DNA of 64,000 nucleotides from Paenibacillus faecalis (GCF_900289175.1 NZ_LT985747.1:2011912-2075911); one strand, 5' to 3'. Positions 44,872-54,117 are shown, numbered from the stretch's first letter. Numbers and translations: made by a program. The notes: generated by a model from the sequence alone, not told the origin.

Positions 44872-47008
44872 CCGTTTTGGCGCTATCGATCAGTTTAAAA
44901 TCATTGCCGGCATTCTCGTGATCGCCATTCATACAGGTCCTTTAACGACCTACAGCGCTTATGGTGACTTTCTGTTTACCAGCATATTTGCACGTATTGC
45001 GGTCCCATTTTTCTTTATGGCTTCAGGTTTCTTCCTATTTCGGAAGCTGAATGGGACAAGCGCTCAGAACTTGGCGATCGTGCATCGCTATGCGTCAAAA
45101 ATTGGATTATTATACCTTATTTCGATTATTCTTTATTTACCGCTTAACGTATATGCAGGATATTTTACAGAATTCAGTTGGTATGCGCTAATAAAAGATC
45201 TTATATTTGACGGTACATTATATCATCTATGGTATTTTCCCGCATTGATTACGGGCGTTTATATTACTTTTTTTCTTTTGAATAAACTGCCGTTTCCGCT
45301 TTTGTTCCTTGTAACCGGATTACTTTATTTTATTGGCCTGCTAGGCGACAGCTATTTTGGAATCACCATACTGAATGATCATGTACATGAGCTCTACACG
45401 CAAATGTTCCAGCTGTTTGATTATACGAGAAACGGTTTGTTTTTTGCACCGCTGTTTTTGACTCTAGGTGCTTGGACGGCAAAACGGACACGGCCCCTGC
45501 CTCCAGCTAGGGAGAGCGCGATATGCTTTATCACTGCACTGACCTTTATGTTTCTGGAGGGAATGCTGTTGAAACAAGTTGCATGGCCGCGGCACGACAG
45601 CATGTATGTTTTTTTAGTCCCTACCGTATATTATCTGTTCCAATGGTTGCTCTCGCTACAGGGCAGAGGTGGTGCATACCTGCGGCAAATCAGCACTTGG
45701 ATGTATATACTTCATCCGATGTGCATTGTGTTCGTTCGTGCTGTCGCGAAAGTTACTGGTTTAAGCGAACTGCTTATATCTAACAGCCTCATTCATTTCT
45801 TCGCTGTCACACTGCTTTCAGTTCTCGCTGCGGCTATAGTTGCACGAATGACGTTGAGAAAAAGCGGGAAAACAGACAACAAGCACAGAGCCTGGGCGGA
45901 GATTAATCTGGCTTATCTCCGGCATAATCTCACGGAATTGAAACGCGTCTTGCCTAAAGACTGTGAAATCATGGCTGTTGTAAAGGCGAATGCTTATGGA
46001 CACGGTGCTCCGCAGGTGGCGAAGTTCTTGACTCGGGAAAATATAAAGCATTTTGCAGTTGCAGAAATTTCGGAAGCCATTGCACTGCGCAAACAAGGCA
46101 TTCATGCGGAAATATTAATTTTAGGATGTACAGCTCCCGAACGTTTTGGCGATCTCGTACGTTATCGCTTGACACAAACAGCAGTTAGCGCGGATTATGC
46201 GGCAGGACTTAATGCCTATGCAGAAAAGGTCGGCAAAAAAATAAAAGTTCATATCAAAATCGATACAGGAATGGGCAGATTAGGCGAGCGTTATGAAAAC
46301 ATAGATCGCATTTGCAGCATCTATCGGCATGCTAGTCTGCAAGTGATGGGAACGTACAGTCATTTATCTGTATCCGGCAGTCGAACAGCAGAAGATATTG
46401 CTTACACAAAAATGCAGATCGATCGCTTCTATCATGTCATTGGACAGATCAGAGAAGCAGGGCTTTCCCCAGGCGTCCTTCATATTCAAAGCAGTCATGG
46501 CATCCTAAACTTCCCCGATATCCGATGCGGATTGGCACGTCCGGGTATTGCACTATACGGTTTGCTCGGTATGGAAAACAGCCAGCCCCCTGTAAACATT
46601 CATCTGCGTCCCGTTCTTTCCCTGAAGGCAAAAGTAGTTCAGGTCAAGACGATTGATGCAGAGCAGCCGGTCGGATACGGACGAAATTACGTGCCGATAC
46701 AAACAAGCCGAATTGCTGCCGTGTCTATCGGTTATGCTGACGGCATTTCCAGGGCTTTGTTCGGGGAAGGGGGATATGTCCTGGTCAGAGGGCAGCGAGC
46801 TCGTATTGCGGGCAACATATGCATGGATCAGATGATGATTGATGTGACACATATTGATGGTGTTCAGGCAGGTGATACGGTCACACTCATTGGGCAAGAT
46901 GGACAGGAGATCATTACAGCGGAGCAAATTGCGCGTCGCTGCGGAACGATCCCCAATGAAGTGCTTAGCGGTATCGGAGCAAGAGTGGAAAGATTCTATC
47001 TCGGGTGA
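44837..47008 (+). CDS. vanT: membrane-bound serine racemase VanT
   Basis: A 723-residue fusion. Residues 1-345 form an acyltransferase-3-like domain with about ten membrane segments (FGAIDQFKIIAGILVIAIH at the start), thought to import L-serine. Residues 350-723 are a PLP racemase with Lys383 in AVVKANAYGHG and the Tyr in SIGYADGISRAL. It makes the D-Ser used by the ligase. The start is uncertain: ATG 44837 has no good ribosome site, and GTG codons at 44852-44864 follow AAAAGGG. Confidence 0.88.
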   Translation: MKRAVDTVASSNRFGAIDQFKIIAGILVIAIHTGPLTTYSAYGDFLFTSIFARIAVPFFFMASGFFLFRKLNGTSAQNLAIVHRYASKIGLLYLISIILYLPLNVYAGYFTEFSWYALIKDLIFDGTLYHLWYFPALITGVYITFFLLNKLPFPLLFLVTGLLYFIGLLGDSYFGITILNDHVHELYTQMFQLFDYTRNGLFFAPLFLTLGAWTAKRTRPLPPARESAICFITALTFMFLEGMLLKQVAWPRHDSMYVFLVPTVYYLFQWLLSLQGRGGAYLRQISTWMYILHPMCIVFVRAVAKVTGLSELLISNSLIHFFAVTLLSVLAAAIVARMTLRKSGKTDNKHRAWAEINLAYLRHNLTELKRVLPKDCEIMAVVKANAYGHGAPQVAKFLTRENIKHFAVAEISEAIALRKQGIHAEILILGCTAPERFGDLVRYRLTQTAVSADYAAGLNAYAEKVGKKIKVHIKIDTGMGRLGERYENIDRICSIYRHASLQVMGTYSHLSVSGSRTAEDIAYTKMQIDRFYHVIGQIREAGLSPGVLHIQSSHGILNFPDIRCGLARPGIALYGLLGMENSQPPVNIHLRPVLSLKAKVVQVKTIDAEQPVGYGRNYVPIQTSRIAAVSIGYADGISRALFGEGGYVLVRGQRARIAGNICMDQMMIDVTHIDGVQAGDTVTLIGQDGQEIITAEQIARRCGTIPNEVLSGIGARVERFYLG

Positions 47009-47070
47009 ACTTGTTATGGGGAAAGGGAATGAATGAAGAGTACTTATGAGATTAGAGGGGAGAAATCACG

Positions 47071-48426
47071 TTGATAGGCAATTCTGTTAAGAGAAAGAAG
47101 AAATATGATGTACGAAGAATACTGGGGTTCTTTATGCTGTTTAATATGCTGCTAATGGGGGGCGTGCCGATTTCTGTGCTAGCTGCTTCAAGTGCTAAAA
47201 CTGATCGAGTCCCTTCGGCAGAGCAGCTTAAGTTGGAAGTGAAATCTGCCGTACTGCTGGAGCCATCTACGGGTCAAGTGCTCTTGTCTGTCAATGCGGA
47301 CGAGGCATTGCCTCCGGCCAGCATGACGAAGATGATGACTGAATATATCGTAGCGGAACAGGTTAAGCAAGGAAAGCTTTCTTGGGACGATACCGTGACC
47401 GTGCGCGAGAATGCGGCTAAAACGATCGGCTCCAGAATATTCCTGGCTGAAGGCGATCAACACACGGTTCAAGAGCTTTATATAGCAATGGCTGTCGGCT
47501 CAGCTAACGATGCAACCGTTGCATTAGCCGAGCATGTTGCCGGTTCAGAGGAAGCCTTTGTAAAGATGATGAACGATACAGCCAAGAAAATGGGTCTTAA
47601 AACAGCATACTTTATCAACTCCACTGGTCTAAGCCGTGAAGATATGCCGGAACCATTCCGTCCTGAGGAAGACAAAGAGACGGTTATGTCCGCGATGGAT
47701 GCCGCTATCCTGGCCAAAAATCTGATTAAAGACCATCCGAATTTTAGCGAAGTTACCGCGATCCAAAGCTACAAATTTCGTGAGCGTGATGATAAGCCGA
47801 TCATCAATATAAACTGGATGCTGGAAGCGAACAAGAACATTCCCAACTTCAAGCCATATGCCTATGAAGGGCTGGACGGTTTAAAGACAGGTCATACTGA
47901 AGCTGCTAAATATTGCTTTACCGGAACCGCTGAACGTGACGGCATGCGCCTGATCAGCGTAGTTATGGGGGCTGAATCGGAAGGAGCGCGTTTTGTTGAG
48001 ACACGTAAAATTCTGGATTACGGCTTCAACCATTTTGAAGTTAAAGAATTACAGCTTGAAGGGGCAGCCGTTAAAGGCTTTGAATATGCGTCAGTGAAGA
48101 AAGGCAAACAGAAGGAAGTTGGGCTCGTTACAGATCGCCCGCTGACGTTCGTCGTACCGAAGGGGACTAAGGACTTTCCGGAAAACAACATTCAAGTTGA
48201 AGTCAAACTGGACCCCGCTGCATTGACAGCACCTGTTGCCAAAGATAAAAAGGTTGGTACCGTGAGCTATCATTACAAAGTTGAAGGCATGTCCAACGTC
48301 CAAACCGATACTCTGAGTCTGGTTGCAACCGAAGAGATTGAAAAGGCAGGCTGGTTTAAACAGTTCTGGAGTGCGGTTGGCCAGTTTTTCTCGAATTTAT
48401 GGGACTCGATTAAAAATCTATTTTAA
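47071..48426 (+). CDS. dacA: D-alanyl-D-alanine carboxypeptidase (S11, DacA-like)
   Basis: A 451-residue low-molecular-weight PBP. A membrane/signal segment lies at residues 20-38. Active-site motifs are SMTK (PASMTKMMTEYI), SAN in GSANDATVALAE and KTG in DGLKTGHTEAAKYC. The last 25 residues form an amphipathic Trp/Phe-rich anchor. It trims terminal D-Ala outside the cell. It starts with TTG after GAGGGGAG, about 60 bases behind vanT in the same direction; it might take the part VanY plays in other clusters, by removing D-Ala from leftover pentapeptides. Confidence 0.9.
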   Translation: MIGNSVKRKKKYDVRRILGFFMLFNMLLMGGVPISVLAASSAKTDRVPSAEQLKLEVKSAVLLEPSTGQVLLSVNADEALPPASMTKMMTEYIVAEQVKQGKLSWDDTVTVRENAAKTIGSRIFLAEGDQHTVQELYIAMAVGSANDATVALAEHVAGSEEAFVKMMNDTAKKMGLKTAYFINSTGLSREDMPEPFRPEEDKETVMSAMDAAILAKNLIKDHPNFSEVTAIQSYKFRERDDKPIININWMLEANKNIPNFKPYAYEGLDGLKTGHTEAAKYCFTGTAERDGMRLISVVMGAESEGARFVETRKILDYGFNHFEVKELQLEGAAVKGFEYASVKKGKQKEVGLVTDRPLTFVVPKGTKDFPENNIQVEVKLDPAALTAPVAKDKKVGTVSYHYKVEGMSNVQTDTLSLVATEEIEKAGWFKQFWSAVGQFFSNLWDSIKNLF

Positions 48427-48430
48427 GACG

Positions 48431-48460
48431 AAGGAGTCGATGCTTTTGCATCGACTCCTT
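48431..48460 (+). terminator. terminator of the van-dacA operon
   Basis: AAGGAGTCGATGC and GCATCGACTCCTT form a perfect 13-base stem with a TTTT loop. There is no strong T-run (AATAACTT), so termination may be partial. Confidence 0.7.
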
Positions 48461-48477
48461 AATAACTTCAAAATAAA

Positions 48478-48570
48478 TTACTTCTGTAACTTAAGGATTC
48501 GTCCGTGGCTCTTTTCCCATTCTTCCCAAGCTACTACGCCCAAATCAGGCTGAGGTTCATCAGGCAACAT
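48478..48570 (-). pseudogene. 30-codon fragment, remnant of a gene
   Basis: A minus-strand frame MLPDEPQPDLG to WEEWEKSHGRILKLQK has natural composition but no ribosome site and a stop a short distance upstream in the same frame. It looks like the C-terminal end of a lost gene. The parent family is not recognised. Confidence 0.35.
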
Positions 48571-48701
48571 GGATATAAACTCTAATTCACCAATCCAATA
48601 ACAATACCAAAAAAATCATATTGCACTTTTTAACATTTATTACCTAGTTTATTTCCATTAATGTGGTAAGATTCCTGTATATAAGGTAAAAAAGGGTAAA
48701 G

Positions 48702-48719
48702 ATGGAACTAGGGAGTTAA
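48702..48719 (+). CDS. possible five-codon leader peptide (MELGS)
   Basis: ATG GAA CTA GGG AGT TAA follows AAAAAAGGG and precedes a terminator-like hairpin by about 40 bases, upstream of the ABC exporter. It could be a regulatory leader peptide. It may equally be chance. Confidence 0.25.
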   Translation: MELGS

Positions 48720-48760
48720 TAATCTTTTGAATGTTTCAATTAAATGAAATTAATAAGTGA

Positions 48761-48796
48761 GATAGTTAGGAGGCAAGAGCCTTCTAACTATTCTTT
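48761..48796 (+). terminator. hairpin (attenuator candidate) upstream of the ABC exporter
   Basis: GATAGTTAGGAGGC pairs with GCCTTCTAACTATTC (one G-T pair) over a short loop and is followed by TTCTTTA. It ends 15 bases before the AAGGAG site of the exporter ATPase. Confidence 0.55.
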
Positions 48797-48823
48797 ATGG
48801 AGCTCGCAATAAGGAGAAAGATC

Positions 48824-49807
48824 ATGGAAATTATCAAACTTGAAAACATAAATCATGAATATATCACTTTCCGAAAAAAAGAAGGCTTAAAGGGGTCTTT
48901 ACAAGACTTTTTCAAAAGGAATTATGAGAAAAAGAAGGCTTTAGAATCTATCAATATAACCATTCAAAAAGGGGAGTTCATCGGCTTATTAGGTCCTAAT
49001 GGTGCAGGTAAAACAACCTTAATGAAAATAATTTCAGGATTAATAAAGCCTTCATCAGGTGATATTCATGTCTTGAATCAGAAGCCATTTAAAAAATCTT
49101 CCGCTTATTTGAAACAGCTTGGTATGGTGTTAGGGCAAAAAAGCCAACTGGCATGGGATTTACCGGCTATTGACACTTTACTTGTCCTTAAGGAGATTTA
49201 TGGTATAAGTCAGGAAAAGTACAAGCAGCGATTGGATGATTTGCTCAGTCTTTTGAATATTACGGACCATCTTCACACACCCGTTCGAAAATTATCACTT
49301 GGTGAAAGAATGAAATTTGAATTAACCGCTTCCCTTCTTCATTCTCCGAGTTTGTTGCTGCTGGATGAACCTACCATCGGTTTGGATGTATCGAGTCAAC
49401 GAGCTATACGGGGATTTTTAAAACTAATTAATGAACAAGAAGGTACAACTATATTATTAACAAGTCATTATGCTCGAGATATTGAAGAGCTGGCCAATCG
49501 ATTAATCATTTTGAAGGAGGGTACGATCAGCTATGATGGGTCGCTTCCTGCGCTTTTGAATGAAGGCAGCCAATTAAAAACATTGCGAGTAGAACTGTCT
49601 TGCGGCATGCCATTAACCGAATATGGTTATAGGATGACAGGAAATCATATTTGGGAGAAAAGTATACAGCAGGAAGAACTGAATGTATGCATCCAAAAAT
49701 TAATGGAGTTGAAATGTCACCTCGTCAATATTAGTACTCTAGATATTCCTTTGGAAGAGAAGTTATATTCATTATTTTCTAACGATGGAGATCAGTATGA
49801 ACTATAA
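48824..49807 (+). CDS. ABC-2 type exporter, ATP-binding subunit
   Basis: A 327-residue ATPase. Walker A is GLLGPNGAGKTTL, the signature is KLSLGERMKFEL (a degenerate form of LSGGQ) and Walker B is LLLLDEPTIGLD. An early insert (KGSLQDFFKRNYEKKKAL) is typical of the ABC-2 group that works with two DUF990-like permeases. Substrate unknown; this group includes drug and antibiotic exporters. ATG 48824 follows AAGGAGAAAGATC. It overlaps the next gene by 11 bases. Confidence 0.87.
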   Translation: MEIIKLENINHEYITFRKKEGLKGSLQDFFKRNYEKKKALESINITIQKGEFIGLLGPNGAGKTTLMKIISGLIKPSSGDIHVLNQKPFKKSSAYLKQLGMVLGQKSQLAWDLPAIDTLLVLKEIYGISQEKYKQRLDDLLSLLNITDHLHTPVRKLSLGERMKFELTASLLHSPSLLLLDEPTIGLDVSSQRAIRGFLKLINEQEGTTILLTSHYARDIEELANRLIILKEGTISYDGSLPALLNEGSQLKTLRVELSCGMPLTEYGYRMTGNHIWEKSIQQEELNVCIQKLMELKCHLVNISTLDIPLEEKLYSLFSNDGDQYEL

Positions 49808-50582
49808 AGCATATTTTCTAATATTTAAAAACAATCTTTATATTTCGCTTTCTTATCGATGGAATATTATTTCCGGCATATTGCTGATGATACTGCAAAT
49901 AATGGTCAGCCTTTTTGTATGGTTAACCATATTTGATACGACGAGCAATGTAAAAAACTACACAGTTACAGATATGATCTCTTATTTCCTGTTGAGTGCT
50001 TTAGTGGGTGTAACATTTTCTTCTTCCCATATATTTAGATTGACCCGTATGGTTAGAACAGGGCAGTTAAATATGGTTTTAATAAGACCGTATTCATTTC
50101 TTCTTGATAGTTTCTCCAATTTTATTGGCAGTAAAATGATTGAGTTCGGAACAACGATTTTATTGGCTGTAACCCTGTATTCTGTTGGCTTAACTACTTG
50201 GCATGGCATCAGTTTGCTTGAGTTACTGTTGTTACTCACTAATTTCACGCTGCTCTTTATCTTCGGATCTTTTTTAGGAAGTTTAAGTTTTTGGCTAATC
50301 CAGATGTGGCCTTTAAAATCACTTTATAATTCGATGATGGCCATCTTCGGTGGTGCATTATATCCTTTAGACTTATTACCGGATAAATGGGCTCAATTGA
50401 TAACACTCACCCCATTCCCTTTATTTGGATACGTTAATATACGTCTCCTTCAAGGAGAACTTCACTACAATGAAACTCTCTATTATTTAATATTATCTGT
50501 TATATGGCTGATCATCTTTTCTATCGGTTATAAAATATTATGGGTCAAAGGTTTAAAAAAATATGAGGGAGTCAATGCATGA
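49797..50582 (+). CDS. ABC-2 type exporter permease
   Basis: A 261-residue protein with six hydrophobic segments, of the ABC-2/DUF990 type. The ATG at 49797 follows GGAGATCAGT inside the end of the ATPase gene. RTGQLNMVLIRPYSFLLDSF is a conserved cytoplasmic loop in these permeases. It overlaps its partner by four bases. Confidence 0.83.
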   Translation: MNYKAYFLIFKNNLYISLSYRWNIISGILLMILQIMVSLFVWLTIFDTTSNVKNYTVTDMISYFLLSALVGVTFSSSHIFRLTRMVRTGQLNMVLIRPYSFLLDSFSNFIGSKMIEFGTTILLAVTLYSVGLTTWHGISLLELLLLLTNFTLLFIFGSFLGSLSFWLIQMWPLKSLYNSMMAIFGGALYPLDLLPDKWAQLITLTPFPLFGYVNIRLLQGELHYNETLYYLILSVIWLIIFSIGYKILWVKGLKKYEGVNA

Positions 50583-51364
50583 GAAGGTTCATTCCGATTT
50601 TTTTACTCTTTGCTAGAAACAGTTTGTCTCAGATGCTTATATATCGAATAACATCTTCATTTATCATTATATTTGGGAGTTTATTTGTTGCAGCTGAAGT
50701 TATAAGTATTGTTATTTACTATCAATTCACTGACAGTATTGCCGGTTGGGGATTTTATGATTTTTTAGCTCTATTGGCAACATTTCAATTGATTAGCTCT
50801 TTGTATCAGTTTCTTTTTGTTGGGTCTCATGAAGTGCTTATGGACAACATTGTGGAAGGTAAGCTGGACTATGATCTCATTCGTCCGATTGATTCCCAAA
50901 TCATTTGCTCTATTAAACAGCTGGATTATTCAAGTTTAATCAATTGTCTTATTCCTATTGTCCTGTTGATTTATTGCTGGCCAAACCTGGATATATCGTT
51001 TTCTTTGCTGAATATGATCATTTATCTGACTTTCGTATTGTTAGGTGTTTTTTTCTACTTTCTGCTTAATCAATTTTTTGTTACGTTAGCGTTCTGGATT
51101 GAGAGGCCTCATAAATTGGCTGGTGTTCCCGAATACATACTTGAGTTTTCCTCCAGGCCAATGAAAGTTTACCCACGAGTTATTCAAATGATCTTCGGCA
51201 TCATTTTTCCGATTATAACGGTCGTAAACTTGCCGGTGGAGTTTTTAAAAGGGGAAGCAAACATGAAGGTCATTTTGTGGATCATCGTTTCATTGATTGT
51301 TTTTTTTATAATCGTGAGATTACAGTGGAAGTTAGGCGTTAAAAGATATGCGAGTACGAACTAG
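50579..51364 (+). CDS. ABC-2 type exporter permease, second subunit
   Basis: A 261-residue protein with six hydrophobic segments. EGKLDYDLIRPIDSQI is the counterpart of the loop in the first permease, so the two form a heterodimer. It starts at ATGA overlapping the stop of the previous gene. A terminator follows. Confidence 0.83.
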   Translation: MRRFIPIFLLFARNSLSQMLIYRITSSFIIIFGSLFVAAEVISIVIYYQFTDSIAGWGFYDFLALLATFQLISSLYQFLFVGSHEVLMDNIVEGKLDYDLIRPIDSQIICSIKQLDYSSLINCLIPIVLLIYCWPNLDISFSLLNMIIYLTFVLLGVFFYFLLNQFFVTLAFWIERPHKLAGVPEYILEFSSRPMKVYPRVIQMIFGIIFPIITVVNLPVEFLKGEANMKVILWIIVSLIVFFIIVRLQWKLGVKRYASTN

Positions 51365-51394
51365 ATTCATAAGATTACTACTGCAATGATAATG

Positions 51395-51429
51395 GGGAAC
51401 ATGTAAGTTCATGTTCCCTTTTCATTTTA
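51395..51429 (+). terminator. terminator of the ABC exporter operon
   Basis: GGGAACATG and CATGTTCCC pair perfectly over six bases, followed by TTTTCATTTTA. The convergent MFS gene ends just beyond. Confidence 0.8.
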
Positions 51430-51443
51430 AGTAGATATTTTTC

Positions 51444-52694
51444 TCAAGCAGAATGAGTTTTCTCTGAATTTGCTCGTGGATCTAACTTGATAGCACAAAA
51501 CAGACAACATACGATATACACCAAACTTAATAGAAGATATGGAAGCTGGAGTGAGAACACACGTTCAAATACATTTTCGCTCACTTGAACCAATAACCCG
51601 CCTGCCAATGTGCCGATCGTACTGATACCGAATGATAGGAAGCGGAAGACACTTCCGACTCTTCCCAATATGTAATCTGGAGCGGAACGCTGCAAGATGG
51701 AAGATCTGGATACATTATAGACAACAATAAAGAAAGCTGAAAAGAAATAGAGAAAGCCAACTGCGTAAGCATTGGTGGTTAACCCGACAATTCCATAGGC
51801 GATCCCCATAAATAATATAGAAGAAATGATTAATTGTTTGGAGTTCCATCGATTACGCATCAAAGCCACTGCTTGGCTTCCGAGAATGCTGCCGATCGTT
51901 GCAATAGATATCATGATTCCAAAGGAGAAAGCATCCAGTTTTAGCACTTCCCGAACAAAAAAGATCTGCGTTGACAAGATCATAGAGTACATAAACGTAA
52001 TGATGACTGACAAAACAGCCAATATGCGTAGAAAGGAGTCCTGGTATACATAACGGATTCCAGACCACATTTCCTGTCTCCACCCAGTTTTGGAGCTGCT
52101 CTCATTCTTTTGAGTATCCTTTTGTGGAATAAAACTTCCCCTCAGACCAACCAGAAGAACTAGGGCAAACAGAGCCGTTACTGTATCAATCGCGAAAGGA
52201 TAGACCAGGCTTACCGTAATAATTAGACCGCCCAATGCAACGCCCAGGATATCGCTCGTAATTAACTGGCCTGCTGTAAACTGACCATTGGCTTTCTCCA
52301 AATTTTTATCTTCTACAAGCTGAGGAATCATCGTTTGAACCGTACTGTCAAATATAACCCGGCTAAGACCAATGCCAAACATAAACAAAGTTAATATCGG
52401 AATGCTGATCCAGCCAGCCCAGATAAACACGGTTAGAAAGAGCAGGAACAACATCCTGATTAAGCTTGCCCCCACAACCATATATTTACGTGAGAGACGA
52501 TCGATCCATACCCCAACTGGTAAGCTGAACAATAGCCAGGGCAATCGAAGTGCTGCCATCGTCAAGGAAGCATGAAAGGTATTGCTTGTTAGTGTGGAGA
52601 TCAACCACGGGACCGCAGCAATCGTAAGCCCATCACCCAAAAAAGTCAGAGAGAAAGCACCGAAAAGTTTCGTATAGTTCGACTTCGTCTTCAC
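51444..52694 (-). CDS. MFS transporter, probable efflux pump
   Basis: A 416-residue protein with 11-12 membrane helices and the motif A region SLPVGVWIDRLSRKYMV. The pattern is of the MFS_3/EntS-like exporters of drugs or siderophores. The start is taken as GTG 52694 after CAGGAGGAAATC; the frame is open for 20 codons more without a ribosome site. It is convergent with the ABC exporter. Confidence 0.83.
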   Translation of the reverse strand: MKTKSNYTKLFGAFSLTFLGDGLTIAAVPWLISTLTSNTFHASLTMAALRLPWLLFSLPVGVWIDRLSRKYMVVGASLIRMLFLLFLTVFIWAGWISIPILTLFMFGIGLSRVIFDSTVQTMIPQLVEDKNLEKANGQFTAGQLITSDILGVALGGLIITVSLVYPFAIDTVTALFALVLLVGLRGSFIPQKDTQKNESSSKTGWRQEMWSGIRYVYQDSFLRILAVLSVIITFMYSMILSTQIFFVREVLKLDAFSFGIMISIATIGSILGSQAVALMRNRWNSKQLIISSILFMGIAYGIVGLTTNAYAVGFLYFFSAFFIVVYNVSRSSILQRSAPDYILGRVGSVFRFLSFGISTIGTLAGGLLVQVSENVFERVFSLQLPYLLLSLVYIVCCLFCAIKLDPRANSEKTHSA

Positions 52695-52864
52695 GATTTC
52701 CTCCTGAGTAAATAAGGTTATAAACAATATGAAAACGTTTCTTTTCACTCCCACTTAAGTTATCATAAAATGTATATAATTACTATTTCTAAAATGAATT
52801 GTCGGTCATAACAACAATCTACTAGTGCTTTCGTGTAGCAATTATGTAAAAAGAGGTGATCAGT

Positions 52865-53296
52865 ATGGAATTGAACGATAACCGAAAAGAGTCCATGTCT
52901 AGTTCAGAAGAAAATCATAAAAAAGACAACGAAGAGCGCCAGATGTCCACCAGTAACTCGCTTGTGGAATCAGCTGTCGGTGAATTTGCTAGAAAAGGCG
53001 GTTTTGATGATTTGCGGGCTAAGGGAAAACCAATCAAGATCGAAGACGGGGATGTTCTAACCGGGATTATGAAGAACGCGAATTACCAACCAGCGTGGAT
53101 TGAGCTGAGAAAAGAAATCGCTGCGGAAATAAAGCGGCTCTTGGAGTGTGCGGATTTAAATTCAATTCCAGAGGAAGAGCTAGAGGGAATCAACCAAAAA
53201 ATCATGAAATACAATAGAATCGTTCCAAATCAGTTGTTGCAAAAAGGGCTCGTATCCAAAATCAATTTGCACACAGCTTACGAAAAATGGGAGTGA
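52865..53296 (+). CDS. DUF1992 / DnaJ-homologue-subfamily C member 28-like protein
   Basis: A 143-residue soluble protein. After a charged leader of about 35 residues, the DUF1992 pattern is seen: GEFARKGGFDDLRAKGKPI, NANYQPAWIELRKEI, and YNRIVPNQLLQKGLV. Its role is unknown; related proteins are linked to DnaJ-like factors. ATG 52865 follows GAGGTGATCAGT. A terminator follows at 53302. Confidence 0.85.
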   Translation: MELNDNRKESMSSSEENHKKDNEERQMSTSNSLVESAVGEFARKGGFDDLRAKGKPIKIEDGDVLTGIMKNANYQPAWIELRKEIAAEIKRLLECADLNSIPEEELEGINQKIMKYNRIVPNQLLQKGLVSKINLHTAYEKWE

Positions 53297-53301
53297 GGTA
53301 T

Positions 53302-53327
53302 AAATCGCCGAAATGGCGGATTTTTTG
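53302..53327 (+). terminator. terminator after the DUF1992 gene
   Basis: AAATCGCC pairs with GGCGGATTT (one bulge), then six T. Confidence 0.75.
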
Positions 53328-53342
53328 CTTTAACAAAACAAA

Positions 53343-53368
53343 TTCTTGTCCCAGGGAAAGGACAAGAA
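53343..53368 (-). terminator. terminator after the third small peptide gene
   Basis: TTCTTGTCC and GGACAAGAA form a nine-base stem. On the minus strand it is followed by TTTGTTTTGTT. Confidence 0.6.
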
Positions 53369-53464
53369 CTTGTGACATACATATCTTCATGCTGTACAGC
53401 TTGTGAATAAGTACAGTGTTTCTTAAGCTTAAGAGTCATCCAGTTCGTTTGTCCTAAAGGAAAT

Positions 53465-53605
53465 TTACCATTTTACGGTGCCTGTTTGCCGATCAGATTG
53501 TACAGTAATACCCGTTTCACTTACAGGGGCAGCTGCAGACACGTAAGCGGATAAGGAAACGGTCACAAATAAACCAGTAAGCAATAAAACAACTCTTTTT
53601 TTCAT
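53465..53605 (-). CDS. small secreted peptide of unknown function
   Basis: A 46-residue protein. MKKRVVLLLTGLFVTVSLS is a signal peptide with a likely cut after VSAA. The remaining part of roughly 20 residues ends QSDRQTGTVKW and has no Cys or Gly-rich tail. RBS AGAGG lies about ten bases upstream. It lies in the same direction just downstream of the two pro-peptide genes and may be a diverged signalling peptide or an unrelated secreted peptide. Confidence 0.55.
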   Translation of the reverse strand: MKKRVVLLLTGLFVTVSLSAYVSAAAPVSETGITVQSDRQTGTVKW

Positions 53606-53754
53606 AGACAAACAACCTCTTTTCTTTTGGGATGATCTTCCACATCCATTTTAATCCATTTATTTGATTTTGAAAAGAAATATTTGCGCCGAGCTATGGA
53701 CTACAAACATCAAATGGAGGGGGAGGGTTTTGTATCTGAAATGTTTTCAGAAAA

Positions 53755-53790
53755 AATGACGGTACAGAGGAGTACCGCCATTTCTTTTTT
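53755..53790 (-). terminator. terminator of the second pro-peptide gene
   Basis: AATGACGGTAC and GTACCGCCATT pair over AGAGGA. T-runs are present on both sides, so it works on either strand; it lies 60 bases behind the second pro-peptide gene. Confidence 0.8.
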
Positions 53791-53853
53791 TGTCTATGAA
53801 ATTATGTTTAAGTATAATCCAAGTGGCCGATTACAGCTGGACAATGGACAGTA

Positions 53854-54000
53854 TTAGTATTCCCCGCTACCCCAGCCATGACCAAAAGCTGTAACTTTGT
53901 CTGGTTGCACGGAATCAGCAAAGCTAGTAATTGTTCCTACGTTAACAACGGTAACAAGTAAAGCAGCTGTGAGTAATAAGACTTTAACTTTCTTTTTCAT
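53854..54000 (-). CDS. secreted signalling pro-peptide, copy B (Alo/AimP-like)
   Basis: A 48-residue pro-peptide. Residues 1-27 are a Sec signal (KKKVKVLLLTAALLVTVVN), with a cut likely after SFA. The mature region DSVQPDKVTAFGHGWGSGEY differs from copy A only near the end. GAGGTGTATAAA precedes the ATG. Peptides of this build are exported, trimmed and re-imported to bind RNPP receptors. It lies 118 bases downstream of copy A. Confidence 0.72.
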   Translation of the reverse strand: MKKKVKVLLLTAALLVTVVNVGTITSFADSVQPDKVTAFGHGWGSGEY

Positions 54001-54014
54001 TTTATACACCTCAC
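53869..54014. repeat. direct repeat, copy B of the pro-peptide unit
   Basis: 146 bases that match 54127-54272 at about 140 positions, covering most of the coding part and the ribosome site. The spacing between copies is 258 bases, a recent tandem duplication. Confidence 0.85.
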
Positions 54015-54117
54015 CAACAAATAATTTCTAATTACTTGCGATGATGATAGGAACCATTGTTGTCCAAAAAGAGTTTTTCATACATCAGTTAGAATTGCTG
54101 TGGTATGATAGCAAACC

